Assembly (NCBI GenBank): GCA_031285245.1
Contig: JAITWN010000165.1
Location: 1 to 32,525, forward strand
Origin: Chromatiales bacterium
GTDB taxonomy: Bacteria; Pseudomonadota; Gammaproteobacteria; SZUA-140
Direction: 5' to 3'
DNA length: 32,525 bases
The position numbers were made by a program, and so were the translations under genes. Below the pieces are notes generated by a model. The model was not told the DNA's origin. It did no database searches and saw only the letters and a list, made by a program, of their open reading frames with translations. Below are positions 22,202 through 30,305 of this stretch, piece by piece (within the stretch, counting starts at the first letter, position 1; every line of letters starts with the position of its first letter).

Positions 22202-22219
22202 CGCACCAGCATCCTGTCA

Positions 22220-23599
22220 TCAGCGACGGCGACGTCCGAACCAGATGATGAACCCGCTGACCAGGAACAGTAGCGGCAACACCATGAGAAAACCAAAACC
22301 AATCGCTCCCATCGCAATCGGCGAAAGTTGCAGCGTCGCATCCGGCGTGATGCGCGCCGGAATAGCGATGAGATGATCATCCCCGCTCAACCAGTTGGCC
22401 ATATTGAGACCAAGCTGAAGATTACCCGCAAGACCAAGAAAGCTGTTAGAAAGAAAGTCGCCATCTGCAACCAGCAACACGCGCTGCACGGCGCTTCCAC
22501 CGCCCTCGGCTTGCGTCACATTGCGCGTCAGCGCCGCACCAATCACGAGCGGCCCGGGAAGATCCTGACCTTCATCGTAGCTGATCGTCCCTTGCGTTTC
22601 GTTGCGCTCCAGCCAGGCACTGGAAAGTGAATTGAGCAGCGCGGTTGCGGTCCATTCATCAGAACGCTCATAACTGATCGCACCGGCAACAGGGAACAGC
22701 GTGTTGTAATCGAAGTCGCGGGTAATCTCATGCGCGGGATAACTTGCGACCAGCGCCATGCGTGGATCGTTGGTACCGAACAGCATCATGCCGACCTGCG
22801 ATACCGCTGGATCAACGATGACACCAGACTCCCACGTCACGCCCAAGCGATGCGCCAGCGCATCGAGCCCCGGCGACGCATCAGGATCACGCAACCACAG
22901 CAATCTACCGCCACCATCGACATACTTGACGATGCGTTCAACCTCCGCTGGCAACAATGGGATCTGCGCAGATGCAATGACGAGCACCGCATCTTTTGGC
23001 AACGCACGCCCAGCCTGCTCCAATAAATTGAAGCGCTCGACTTCAATGCCCTGTGCTTGCAGCTGCTTGGCCCAGGACGAAAGATCATAACTGGCACTGC
23101 CTTCAGGATCACGCTCGCCGTGCCCCGCGAGAAACAGCAAACGATGCTTCCCACCACGCGCAACGCGCTGTAGCGCATTACTCAGCGCGCTCTCGGAAAG
23201 TTCGCGCAAACGCTCAGACCTATCCTGATACTCGATCACCATCTCGCCATCCATGGTGATGCCGAGTTCGCGCACGCGCTGTGGCTCGACATCGGGATCA
23301 ACGAAAGTCAGATGCAGATCGGGTTTATGACGCTGATAGCGTTCCACCAAACCAGAGATACGCTTGCGCAACAACGGCTCTTCGCGCGCATATGCCACGA
23401 TCGTCAAATCGCCATGCAGTTCCTCAAGCAGCTTGACGCTTGCCTCCGACAGCGTGTTACGCCCGCTCGCGGTCCAGTCAGACTCATGAGCATAGTGGGT
23501 AGCAAGCCATCCGAGCAGGCCAACAGCGGCAGCAAGCAGCAGAGCGAACAGCACATCGTGCAGACGCAAGGCGAATTTCGTACCGCGAGTAACTTTCAT
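22220..23599 (-). CDS. GldG-like auxiliary component of an ABC exporter
   Basis: 459 residues. Helix 1 (about 12-32), a large soluble domain and a final helix (about 430-452) followed by GRRRR. The soluble part has TLSEASVKLLEELHGDLTIVAYAREEPLLRKRISGLVERYQRHKPDLHLTFVDPD and KHRLLFLAGHGERD, typical of the GldG/ABC_transp_aux family. In Bacteroidota GldF and GldG, with the ATPase GldA, are gliding-related; in proteobacteria the trio has an unknown cargo. It lies 6 bases after the permease. Confidence 0.9.
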   Translation of the reverse strand: MKVTRGTKFALRLHDVLFALLLAAAVGLLGWLATHYAHESDWTASGRNTLSEASVKLLEELHGDLTIVAYAREEPLLRKRISGLVERYQRHKPDLHLTFVDPDVEPQRVRELGITMDGEMVIEYQDRSERLRELSESALSNALQRVARGGKHRLLFLAGHGERDPEGSASYDLSSWAKQLQAQGIEVERFNLLEQAGRALPKDAVLVIASAQIPLLPAEVERIVKYVDGGGRLLWLRDPDASPGLDALAHRLGVTWESGVIVDPAVSQVGMMLFGTNDPRMALVASYPAHEITRDFDYNTLFPVAGAISYERSDEWTATALLNSLSSAWLERNETQGTISYDEGQDLPGPLVIGAALTRNVTQAEGGGSAVQRVLLVADGDFLSNSFLGLAGNLQLGLNMANWLSGDDHLIAIPARITPDATLQLSPIAMGAIGFGFLMVLPLLFLVSGFIIWFGRRRR

Positions 23600-23605
23600 G
23601 CGAAA

Positions 23606-24346
23606 TCAGTGCTGCAAACGGTAGGAATCAAGGCGGCGCACGCTGAGCGCGAGGAAAGCGAAGATGACGATCAGATAGTACGCGATATCCCGCGTACTGA
23701 CGATGCCACGTAATAGCGGTTCGTAATGGCGGACTATCGACAACGCAGCAAATACCTTGCTATCGCCATTCCAATCCACGATCCACAGCATCAGCAATGC
23801 GCCAAAAGTGGCGATCGCCGCAACGACAGGTTGCGCAGTCAATGCAGACATGAACAAGCCGATCGCAGCAAACGCTGCCAACATCAAAAAAAGCCCGAAC
23901 AGCCCAGAGAAGAGTAAACCGAAATCGAGCGCGCCACCACTTAGCAACGACAGTGGCATCAGCGCGATCAACACCATCATCACCGCGATGAAGCCAAGCG
24001 TACCGAGATATTTCCCCAACACGATTTCGGTCATCGACACTGGCGCCGAGAACAACAAACTGAGCGTGCGATTACGTAGCTCATCGGAAATCAGACGCAT
24101 GGTCAGCAGCGGCACGATCAAGAGCAGCACCAGCGCTGCATTGCCAAAGAACGGCCCAACCACAATTTCAGTCACACCAGGTGCATCGGCAGTTACCGCC
24201 AGACGCGGCTGCAACTGCAGAAAAAAGTCCACCTGAGTCGTAAACATATAACCGAGGATGATCTGAATCACTGCAAGCAGCACCCAGGCCAGCGGCGACA
24301 AAAAAAGGCTGCGCAGTTCGCGCCCCGCAATCGCCAGCACCATCAT
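23606..24346 (-). CDS. ABC-2 family permease (GldF-like)
   Basis: 246 residues. Six membrane helices: about 16-34, 58-84, 100-125, 135-155, 165-187 and 215-237. The segment ELRNRTLSLLFSAPVSMTEIVLGKYLGTLGF is the signature of ABC-2 permeases, which pair as homodimers with an ATPase. Overlaps the ATPase gene upstream by 4 bases, so the two are translationally coupled. The substrate is not known. Confidence 0.93.
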   Translation of the reverse strand: MMVLAIAGRELRSLFLSPLAWVLLAVIQIILGYMFTTQVDFFLQLQPRLAVTADAPGVTEIVVGPFFGNAALVLLLIVPLLTMRLISDELRNRTLSLLFSAPVSMTEIVLGKYLGTLGFIAVMMVLIALMPLSLLSGGALDFGLLFSGLFGLFLMLAAFAAIGLFMSALTAQPVVAAIATFGALLMLWIVDWNGDSKVFAALSIVRHYEPLLRGIVSTRDIAYYLIVIFAFLALSVRRLDSYRLQH

Positions 24347-25320
24347 GCTGCTTCCTCGCGTGGCGAAGTATCCGTTGACGTATCGCTGGTGGTGATGTCA
24401 ACAAAAATCTCTTCGAGCGAGCGCCGTTCGCGACTGAGTTCATAAAGCTTCCAACCTTCAGTCGCCGCGCGCAGCGCCAGCCGCTCGGCGAACTCACCAC
24501 CTTCCGGCGCATGCCGTAACCGGACACGGCCACCACCGAGATCTTCGATCTGCGTTACTCCATCGAGCCCACTCAGCACGGCAATCGGCGGCGGATTGCG
24601 CAAACCCACTACAAGCCAGGACATCTGCGCACGCTGCTGCATTTCGGCAAGTGTATCGTCGAATACAAGGCGGCCACGATGCATGATCAGCACGCGATCA
24701 CACACCGCTTGCACCTCCGGGAGAATATGCGTTGAGAGAATGACGCTGTGCTCACCGCCAAGCTCTCGGATCAATCCACGGATTTCACGAATCTGAATGG
24801 GATCAAGACCAACAGTAGGCTCATCGAGAATAACGACTGCGGGCGCATGCACGATCGCCTGCGCAAGGCCAACACGCTGCTGATATCCCTTCGACAGATT
24901 ACCGATGAGACGACGACCGACTGCGCCGAGTCCGCAGCGCTCTTTGGTGCGCGCGATCGCTCCAGCACGGTGCTCGCGCGCTATACGATGTATGCGCGCG
25001 CAGTACGAGAGGTACTCATCGACCGTCAGATCGTGATAGAGCGGCGGTTGCTCAGGAAGAAAGCCGAGCTCTGCTTTTGCAGCGCGTGGCTCATCGAGGA
25101 TATCAACGCCATTGACGAAAACACGTCCCGCGCTCGGCGCGAGATTGCCGCTGATGACCTGCATGGTGGTGGATTTACCTGCGCCATTTGGCCCAAGAAA
25201 ACCCAGCACCTCACCGCGATGCACTTCGAAACTGATATCGGCAACCGCGCAGAGCGAACCGTAACTGCGCTCGAGATGCTCAACTTGAACCAAACTGGAA
25301 AACTGACGGTCGGTAGTCAT
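24343..25320 (-). CDS. ABC transporter ATP-binding protein (GldA/NatA-like)
   Basis: 325 residues. Walker A GPNGAGKST, signature LSKGYQQRVGLAQ, Walker B VVILDEPTVGLD, and H-loop LSTHILPEVQAV are all intact. The last 90 residues (after about 225) form the C-terminal domain often present in ABC-2 exporters and end EEIFVDIT before a Thr/Ser-rich tail. It drives the permease at 23606-24346. It starts 60 bases after enzyme I stops, so a promoter could lie there, but the same direction allows read-through. Confidence 0.96.
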   Translation of the reverse strand: MTTDRQFSSLVQVEHLERSYGSLCAVADISFEVHRGEVLGFLGPNGAGKSTTMQVISGNLAPSAGRVFVNGVDILDEPRAAKAELGFLPEQPPLYHDLTVDEYLSYCARIHRIAREHRAGAIARTKERCGLGAVGRRLIGNLSKGYQQRVGLAQAIVHAPAVVILDEPTVGLDPIQIREIRGLIRELGGEHSVILSTHILPEVQAVCDRVLIMHRGRLVFDDTLAEMQQRAQMSWLVVGLRNPPPIAVLSGLDGVTQIEDLGGGRVRLRHAPEGGEFAERLALRAATEGWKLYELSRERRSLEEIFVDITTSDTSTDTSPREEAA

Positions 25321-25379
25321 GGCGGGGCATTATACCGAGCTTTGTGCGTTTACACTCTCTCGCCATTGATCACCGCACT

Positions 25380-27128
25380 TCAGAAACTTCTCTGCATCGA
25401 CGCCACCAGATGATCGACCGCCGCGCCGATCTCGGCACGCGAGCCCAAACGCAGAATGCGCCTGACTTTCGGCGTAAGCAGCGCGATATCGCTATCGACG
25501 ATGGCGCGCTTGATTTCAAGCAACGAGCCCGGCGCAACGCTGAAATCACGCAAACCCATACCAAGGAGTAACCATGTGTAAAAAGGGTCGCCCGCCATCT
25601 CCCCACACATCGATACTGGAATGCCCGCCCGCCGCCCGGCGGCGATAGTCATGTGGATGAGTTTGAGCACCGCAGGATGCAGCGGATCGTAGAGGTAGTT
25701 GACCTCCTCATCCATACGATCGACAGCGAGCGCGTACTGAATGAGATCGTTGGTGCCAAGGGACAGAAAATCGATACAACGAGCAAAACTCGCCGCCGAT
25801 AGCGCCGCCGCCGGCACCTCAATCATCGCGCCCACATGAATGTCAGCATCGAAATCCACACCCGCGGCACAGAGCGCCGATTTCTCCGCTGACAGCAAGG
25901 CGAGCGCCTGATGCAGCTCGCTCTCGGCGCAAAGCATGGGAAACATGATGCGCACCGGGCCATAAGCCGAGGCACGCAAAATCGCGCGCAACTGCGTCGA
26001 AAACATGGTGGGATCTTGCAGACACCAGCGAATAGCGCGCAAACCCATGGCGGGGTTGCCACCATCAGCCGGTGGACGCATCCCAGCCAGCCATTTGTCC
26101 ATACCGAGATCGAGCGTGCGAATAGTGACCGGCGCCCCCTTCATCGCCTGCACGATACGCACATAGGTATCGAACTGCTCAGCCTCATTGGGTAGATCTC
26201 GCTGCCCCAGAAAAAGCATCTCGGTGCGAAAAAGCCCAATACCGGCGGCACCCGCCTCGCGCGCGGCGCGCGCGTCCTCGCGCATCTCGGCCATCGCCAT
26301 CAACACGATGGTTTGCCCATCACGCGAGATCACTGGCCGCCGCTTGAGCTTGCCGAGCAAGGCGCGGTAATGCCGCTCTTCTTGCTGGCAATGGCGGAAA
26401 TAATCCATTTCCAGCAGGCTCGGCGCGACCACCACCATGCCGTGACGCCCTTCGATAGCGACATCATCGTCATGATGGATATAGCAGCGCGCATGATGCA
26501 CACCGAGTACCGCCGGCACACCCAAACTGCGCGCAAGAATCGCAGTATGTGAATTAAGACCACCGCACTCGGTGACGAAAGCCGCAACACCATGCTTGTA
26601 CATCAGCATGATCTCAGCCGGCGCCAGATCGTCAGCAACCACCACCGCGCCGCGCGCGCGATGATCAAACATATCGCTCGGGAAGCCTTCATCTCCCTGC
26701 AGATTCTGCTGAATGCGATTGATGACGTGTTCGATGTCATCTTTGCGCGCACGCAGATAGGGATCATCCATCTCCTCGAACACCTGCATCAGCAGATCGC
26801 GTTGCAGCTTGAGCGCCCATTCGGCATTACATCGTCTGCTGCAAATGATTTCTACTGGACCTTCACGCAGCGTGTGATCGTCGAACATGACGATGTGGGT
26901 ATCGAGCAGCGCGGCTGCTTCGCTGGGGGCATCGGGGGAAATATCGTCGCGCACTGCGCGCAACTGGCGCTTCGCTTTTCGCAGTGCACTGCGAAAGCGC
27001 ACTACTTCATCTTCAATCAGTGATTCGGGGATGGAATATTCACGAATATCGAGCGTTCCACGACGCAGCACCGCCGCTTTCCCGATGGCGATTCCTTTCG
27101 ATATGCTGATGCCGCTCAGTGCCATCAT
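25380..27128 (-). CDS. ptsI: PTS enzyme I (phosphoenolpyruvate-protein phosphotransferase)
   Basis: 582 residues. The phosphohistidine domain has GGLNSHTAILARSLGVPAV with His194. The PEP-binding barrel has IGLFRTEMLFL, MVDR-like VDRMDEEVNYLYDPLHPAV and the catalytic SMCGEMAGDP. Length matches ordinary enzyme I. There is no N-terminal GAF domain, so it is not the EI-Ntr (PtsP) type of enterics. It passes the phosphate from PEP to HPr, encoded just upstream. Two ATGs (27128, 27125) compete; neither has an independent ribosome site and the intergenic hairpin at 27131-27163 lies directly before. Without sugar permeases nearby, it most likely feeds the regulatory EIIAs of this operon. Confidence 0.97.
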   Translation of the reverse strand: MMALSGISISKGIAIGKAAVLRRGTLDIREYSIPESLIEDEVVRFRSALRKAKRQLRAVRDDISPDAPSEAAALLDTHIVMFDDHTLREGPVEIICSRRCNAEWALKLQRDLLMQVFEEMDDPYLRARKDDIEHVINRIQQNLQGDEGFPSDMFDHRARGAVVVADDLAPAEIMLMYKHGVAAFVTECGGLNSHTAILARSLGVPAVLGVHHARCYIHHDDDVAIEGRHGMVVVAPSLLEMDYFRHCQQEERHYRALLGKLKRRPVISRDGQTIVLMAMAEMREDARAAREAGAAGIGLFRTEMLFLGQRDLPNEAEQFDTYVRIVQAMKGAPVTIRTLDLGMDKWLAGMRPPADGGNPAMGLRAIRWCLQDPTMFSTQLRAILRASAYGPVRIMFPMLCAESELHQALALLSAEKSALCAAGVDFDADIHVGAMIEVPAAALSAASFARCIDFLSLGTNDLIQYALAVDRMDEEVNYLYDPLHPAVLKLIHMTIAAGRRAGIPVSMCGEMAGDPFYTWLLLGMGLRDFSVAPGSLLEIKRAIVDSDIALLTPKVRRILRLGSRAEIGAAVDHLVASMQRSF

Positions 27129-27130
27129 GA

Positions 27131-27163
27131 CACGGGTCCGCTGCAGTGGGCGGCAGACCCGTG
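27131..27163 (-). repeat. Hairpin between HPr and enzyme I genes
   Basis: CACGGGTC (27131-27138) pairs with GACCCGTG (27156-27163) with a 17-base loop. No T run follows on the minus strand, so it is not an obvious terminator. It ends two bases before the enzyme I start and thus could hide or expose the initiation region or slow decay of the HPr transcript. Confidence 0.65.
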
Positions 27164-27190
27164 CTATTTCAAGCCACGGTTACCGCCCTT

Positions 27191-27466
27191 TTAGAATTCC
27201 TCGCCGAAACGGCGCTGGATGAGATCGATGATCGCCGTCACTGCGCGCTCCTCACCATCACCTTCGGCGATGATGTCGATCATCGTGCCCTGCCCCGCGG
27301 CTAGCATCATGACGCCCATGATGCTTTTGCCATTCACGCGTTTGCTGCCGCGCTGAATATGTACATCGCACTTGAACTGCGATGCGAGGGTCACCAAACG
27401 CGCTGCCGCCCGCGCATGCAGGCCGAGCCGGTTGATGATCTGCGCTTCGCGCTGTACCGCCATCAT
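27191..27466 (-). CDS. ptsH: HPr-family phosphocarrier
   Basis: 91 residues. GLHARAAARLV has the phosphorylated His17 (His15 in classical numbering after allowing for the extra residues), and VNGKSIMGVMML holds the Ser48 phosphorylated by HprK. Both regulatory sites are intact, which fits the HprK gene in the operon. Start 27466 or 27463; AGGGGG lies just before. Takes phosphate from enzyme I and gives it to the EIIA proteins. Confidence 0.97.
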   Translation of the reverse strand: MMAVQREAQIINRLGLHARAAARLVTLASQFKCDVHIQRGSKRVNGKSIMGVMMLAAGQGTMIDIIAEGDGEERAVTAIIDLIQRRFGEEF

Positions 27467-27480
27467 TCCCCCTAAAAATA

Positions 27481-27894
27481 TCAGACTTCGCTGTTACCGC
27501 AACAACGAAAGATACCTTCGACACCGCCGCTCACCGCTTTTTCCGCGAGCTGCGCAAGCTCAAGCCCTGGATAATTGAGCAGGCGAACGAGCATAGGCAG
27601 ATTGAGTCCTGCAACGACTGCCACTTCGATGCCTTGACCACTGAGCGCCGCTGCGATATTGGACGGCGTCGAGCCGAACATATCAGTGAGCACGATCACG
27701 CCATCACCTTCATCGAGATCGCGCACGGCCTGGAGTGCTTGGCACAGCAGCGCTTCGGCATCGGCAGGATCGCAGGCGGAAATTACCGGGATCGCCGTCA
27801 CCGGCAACGGACAACGTCCCAGCATCGACACCGCAGCTGCGAGAATCGTGCTACCAATGTGATCGTGAGTAACCAAACAAAGTCCAACGCTCAT
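27481..27894 (-). CDS. PTS EIIA component, mannose family (regulatory)
   Basis: 137 residues. It starts MSVGLCLVTHDHIGSTIL, with His10 at the phosphorylated position of EIIA-Man. FGSTPSNIAAALSG follows the known fold. There is no EIIB, EIIC or EIID domain nearby, so it is the stand-alone type found with HprK and HPr in many proteobacteria, thought to be regulatory. It overlaps rapZ by 4 bases upstream and precedes HPr by 15 bases. Confidence 0.93.
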   Translation of the reverse strand: MSVGLCLVTHDHIGSTILAAAVSMLGRCPLPVTAIPVISACDPADAEALLCQALQAVRDLDEGDGVIVLTDMFGSTPSNIAAALSGQGIEVAVVAGLNLPMLVRLLNYPGLELAQLAEKAVSGGVEGIFRCCGNSEV

Positions 27895-28751
27895 CGCAGC
27901 TCCCGATGACGCACCATGATATTGCCACGCATTCGGCGAAAATGGGCCGCCAGCGCTTCAGCCATATATACCGACCGATGCTGCCCACCCGTGCAGCCGA
28001 TCGCCACACACATATAATTGCGATCATCGGCTTCGCAGACCGCAATCCAGCGCTCGAGAAAAATTTTGATGTCCTCGAACATCGCTGTGACACTCGGCTG
28101 CTGCTCAAGAAAGCCGATGACCTGCGGATCTGTGCCGCGATACGCGCGTAGCTGCGGATCCCAATGCGGATTAGGCAGGCAGCGCATATCAAATACATAA
28201 TCGGCGTCTGAAGGGATGCCGTGTTTGTAACCGAAGGAAACGAAGAGCAAAGACAGCGTTGAATCGTGACGCTGCGCGATGCGCTCGCCAATCAGTACGC
28301 GCAACTGATGGACGTTGAAGGCGCTGGTGTCGATATGCAGATCAACGCTTGCAACGATCGCACCGAGCAGTTCGCGCTCTTCCGCGATCGCCTCGGTGAG
28401 AGAAACATTCGGCCTAGTCAGCGGGTGCTTGCGGCGCGTTTCGCTGAAACGCTTGATGAGCACATTGTCAGCGGCGGTGAGAAAGATCACCTCGCAATCA
28501 ACACCAAGCTCACGCACTTCGCGCACGATATCGCCGAAGCGACCAAGATCACGCACGAGATTACGCGCATCGATACCGACAGCAACATTATCGATACGAC
28601 GCGCGGCCTGCGGGTCCATGATCTGCGCGGCAAAACTCGTCAACAAACCAAGCGGCAGATTATCGATGCAATAGTAGTCGTGATCTTCCAACGATTGCAG
28701 CACGACGCTCTTGCCCGAACCGGACAAACCGCTGACGATCAACATCTTCAT
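27891..28751 (-). CDS. rapZ: RapZ, RNase adapter / nucleotide-binding protein
   Basis: 286 residues, normal length. P-loop GLSGSGKS (8-15), CIDNLPLGLL, HPL motif (RRKHPL) and the C-terminal domain with GCTGGQHRSVYMAEAL. In enterics RapZ binds the small RNAs GlmY and GlmZ and guides RNase E to control glucosamine-6-phosphate synthase. The domain that does this is present here. Overlaps hprK by 4 bases. The RNA partner cannot be identified from this window. Confidence 0.97.
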   Translation of the reverse strand: MKMLIVSGLSGSGKSVVLQSLEDHDYYCIDNLPLGLLTSFAAQIMDPQAARRIDNVAVGIDARNLVRDLGRFGDIVREVRELGVDCEVIFLTAADNVLIKRFSETRRKHPLTRPNVSLTEAIAEERELLGAIVASVDLHIDTSAFNVHQLRVLIGERIAQRHDSTLSLLFVSFGYKHGIPSDADYVFDMRCLPNPHWDPQLRAYRGTDPQVIGFLEQQPSVTAMFEDIKIFLERWIAVCEADDRNYMCVAIGCTGGQHRSVYMAEALAAHFRRMRGNIMVRHRELR

Positions 28752-29725
28752 GACATACCATCCAGGATTACACGCTGCTGGCGCTCGATGAACACACGCG
28801 CAGCATCGTAGCCATTCATCAGTAACATTTGATTATTGATCGCGCTCTCCACCAACACCGCAAGATTACGGCCCGGAATCACAGGTATGATCAATTGCGT
28901 GACCGGCACCCCGAGCACCGCGCGCTCCTGCCTGCTGCCTTTGAGACGATCGAGAGCCCCCAACTCATCCCCGCTCATACGCTTGAGCTCGATAATCAAG
29001 CGCAGCACCTTATTCAGGTTGATCGCGGAATCTCCAAACATGGAGCGGATATCGAGCACGCCGAGGCCCCGCACTTCAAGAAAACCACTCAGCTCTGGCA
29101 CAGCGCAGCAACCACTAACGATATCCGGCGCGATGCGATGAAACTCCGGTGCATCATCTGCAATCAAGCGATGACCACGGCTGATCAGCTCGAGCGCTAC
29201 TTCACTCTTGCCAATGCCGCTCTCACCGGTGAGCAGCACGCCAATGCCATACACCGCCATGAAAACACCGTGCAGCGTCATACGCTCTGCCAGCACGTCG
29301 GCAAGATAGTACTGCAACTTACCTATGACTTCGTAGCCGGGAGCATCGCAGCGAAAAAGTGGCGTGGCAGTGGCATCACACATCGAGATCAACTCGGGAG
29401 GCGCCTGTTCACCATCAGACACCACGATGAATGCTGGCCTTGCCTCAAATAGGCGGGAAAAAAGCTCGGCACGCTCATCAGCGCCAAGCGCAAAAAGATG
29501 CGCGGTCTCTGCTCGGCCAACCACCTGCACACAATGCGGACTCACTACGTTCAAATAACCCACCCAACCGACCAGAGGAAACCCCAGCGCTCCCGGAGCC
29601 GCTCCAGCACACGAGGGGCTAGAAAGGATGACGCGCACCGCGCCAGCACTCCCCGCCACCCAGACCAACCCCAAGCCCTGCTGATGCTTCTCGAATAGGG
29701 CTGCGGGTGTGATGCTATTTTTCAT
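28748..29725 (-). CDS. hprK: HPr kinase/phosphorylase
   Basis: 325 residues. N-terminal domain about 1-130, then the catalytic domain with P-loop GESGIGKSE (167-175), LIADDAPEFHRI and the signature EVRGLGVLDIRSMFG. It phosphorylates HPr on Ser and removes it again, depending on metabolite levels. Follows ptsN by 5 bases and is followed by rapZ in a 4-base overlap. Length is about that of proteobacterial HprK, so it is complete. Confidence 0.97.
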   Translation of the reverse strand: MKNSITPAALFEKHQQGLGLVWVAGSAGAVRVILSSPSCAGAAPGALGFPLVGWVGYLNVVSPHCVQVVGRAETAHLFALGADERAELFSRLFEARPAFIVVSDGEQAPPELISMCDATATPLFRCDAPGYEVIGKLQYYLADVLAERMTLHGVFMAVYGIGVLLTGESGIGKSEVALELISRGHRLIADDAPEFHRIAPDIVSGCCAVPELSGFLEVRGLGVLDIRSMFGDSAINLNKVLRLIIELKRMSGDELGALDRLKGSRQERAVLGVPVTQLIIPVIPGRNLAVLVESAINNQMLLMNGYDAARVFIERQQRVILDGMS

Positions 29726-29730
29726 ACGAA

Positions 29731-30243
29731 CTAGGCGGACGACCCCGTCGCCTTCTCTGCCTTTTCTAAGCTAGCTGCGTCGGCAGCAGGCCGCCATGAA
29801 ACCAGCAGATCGTAGATTTCTTTTCCAGTCCTTGCCTCGTGAATGCGTGCGCAGAAACGCGAATCGCTAAACATCTCAGCGAGCAGCGCGAGAATATTCA
29901 AATGCTCAGTGGTGGACTGCTGGGGAACGAGCAAACCGCAGATCATATTCACCGGCTTGCCGTCACTTGCTTCGTATGCAACGCCCTGGCCGATCTTGAG
30001 GAAAGCACATACCGCATGATCCAAGCCCTTCAAGCGACCATGAGGAATAGCGGCGCCATGACCAAGACCTGTACTGCCAAGACGTTCGCGCTCGATCAGA
30101 CTGGCAAACACTTCACTCGCGCTAAGGCCGATATCTTCTGAGACCATCAATTCGCTGATCAGCTCCAGCGCACGCTTCTTACTACTCACCGTCCCGCAAT
30201 AGCTGACTCTGCCCGGGCTCAATAGATCTGCGAGTTGATTCAT
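29731..30243 (-). CDS. ptsN: PTS EIIA-Ntr
   Basis: About 170 residues from ATG 30243 (start MNQLADLLSPGRV, the usual beginning of PtsN). The open frame extends 22 codons further to 30309, into the rpoN end, without a good ribosome site. GHGAAIPHGR has the phosphorylated His68 and YDLLVSWR lies near the end. A terminal extension (about 20 residues, EKAEKATGSS) is polar. It is phosphorylated by HPr and signals nitrogen and potassium status. It follows rpoN by about 60 bases with no hpf gene between. Confidence 0.95.
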   Translation of the reverse strand: MNQLADLLSPGRVSYCGTVSSKKRALELISELMVSEDIGLSASEVFASLIERERLGSTGLGHGAAIPHGRLKGLDHAVCAFLKIGQGVAYEASDGKPVNMICGLLVPQQSTTEHLNILALLAEMFSDSRFCARIHEARTGKEIYDLLVSWRPAADAASLEKAEKATGSSA

Positions 30244-30305
30244 ATCTTGCGATCTGTTCCGGTCCATCCCGTCCAGATCAAACCTCCGTGCGTACAAAGC
30301 CGCCT

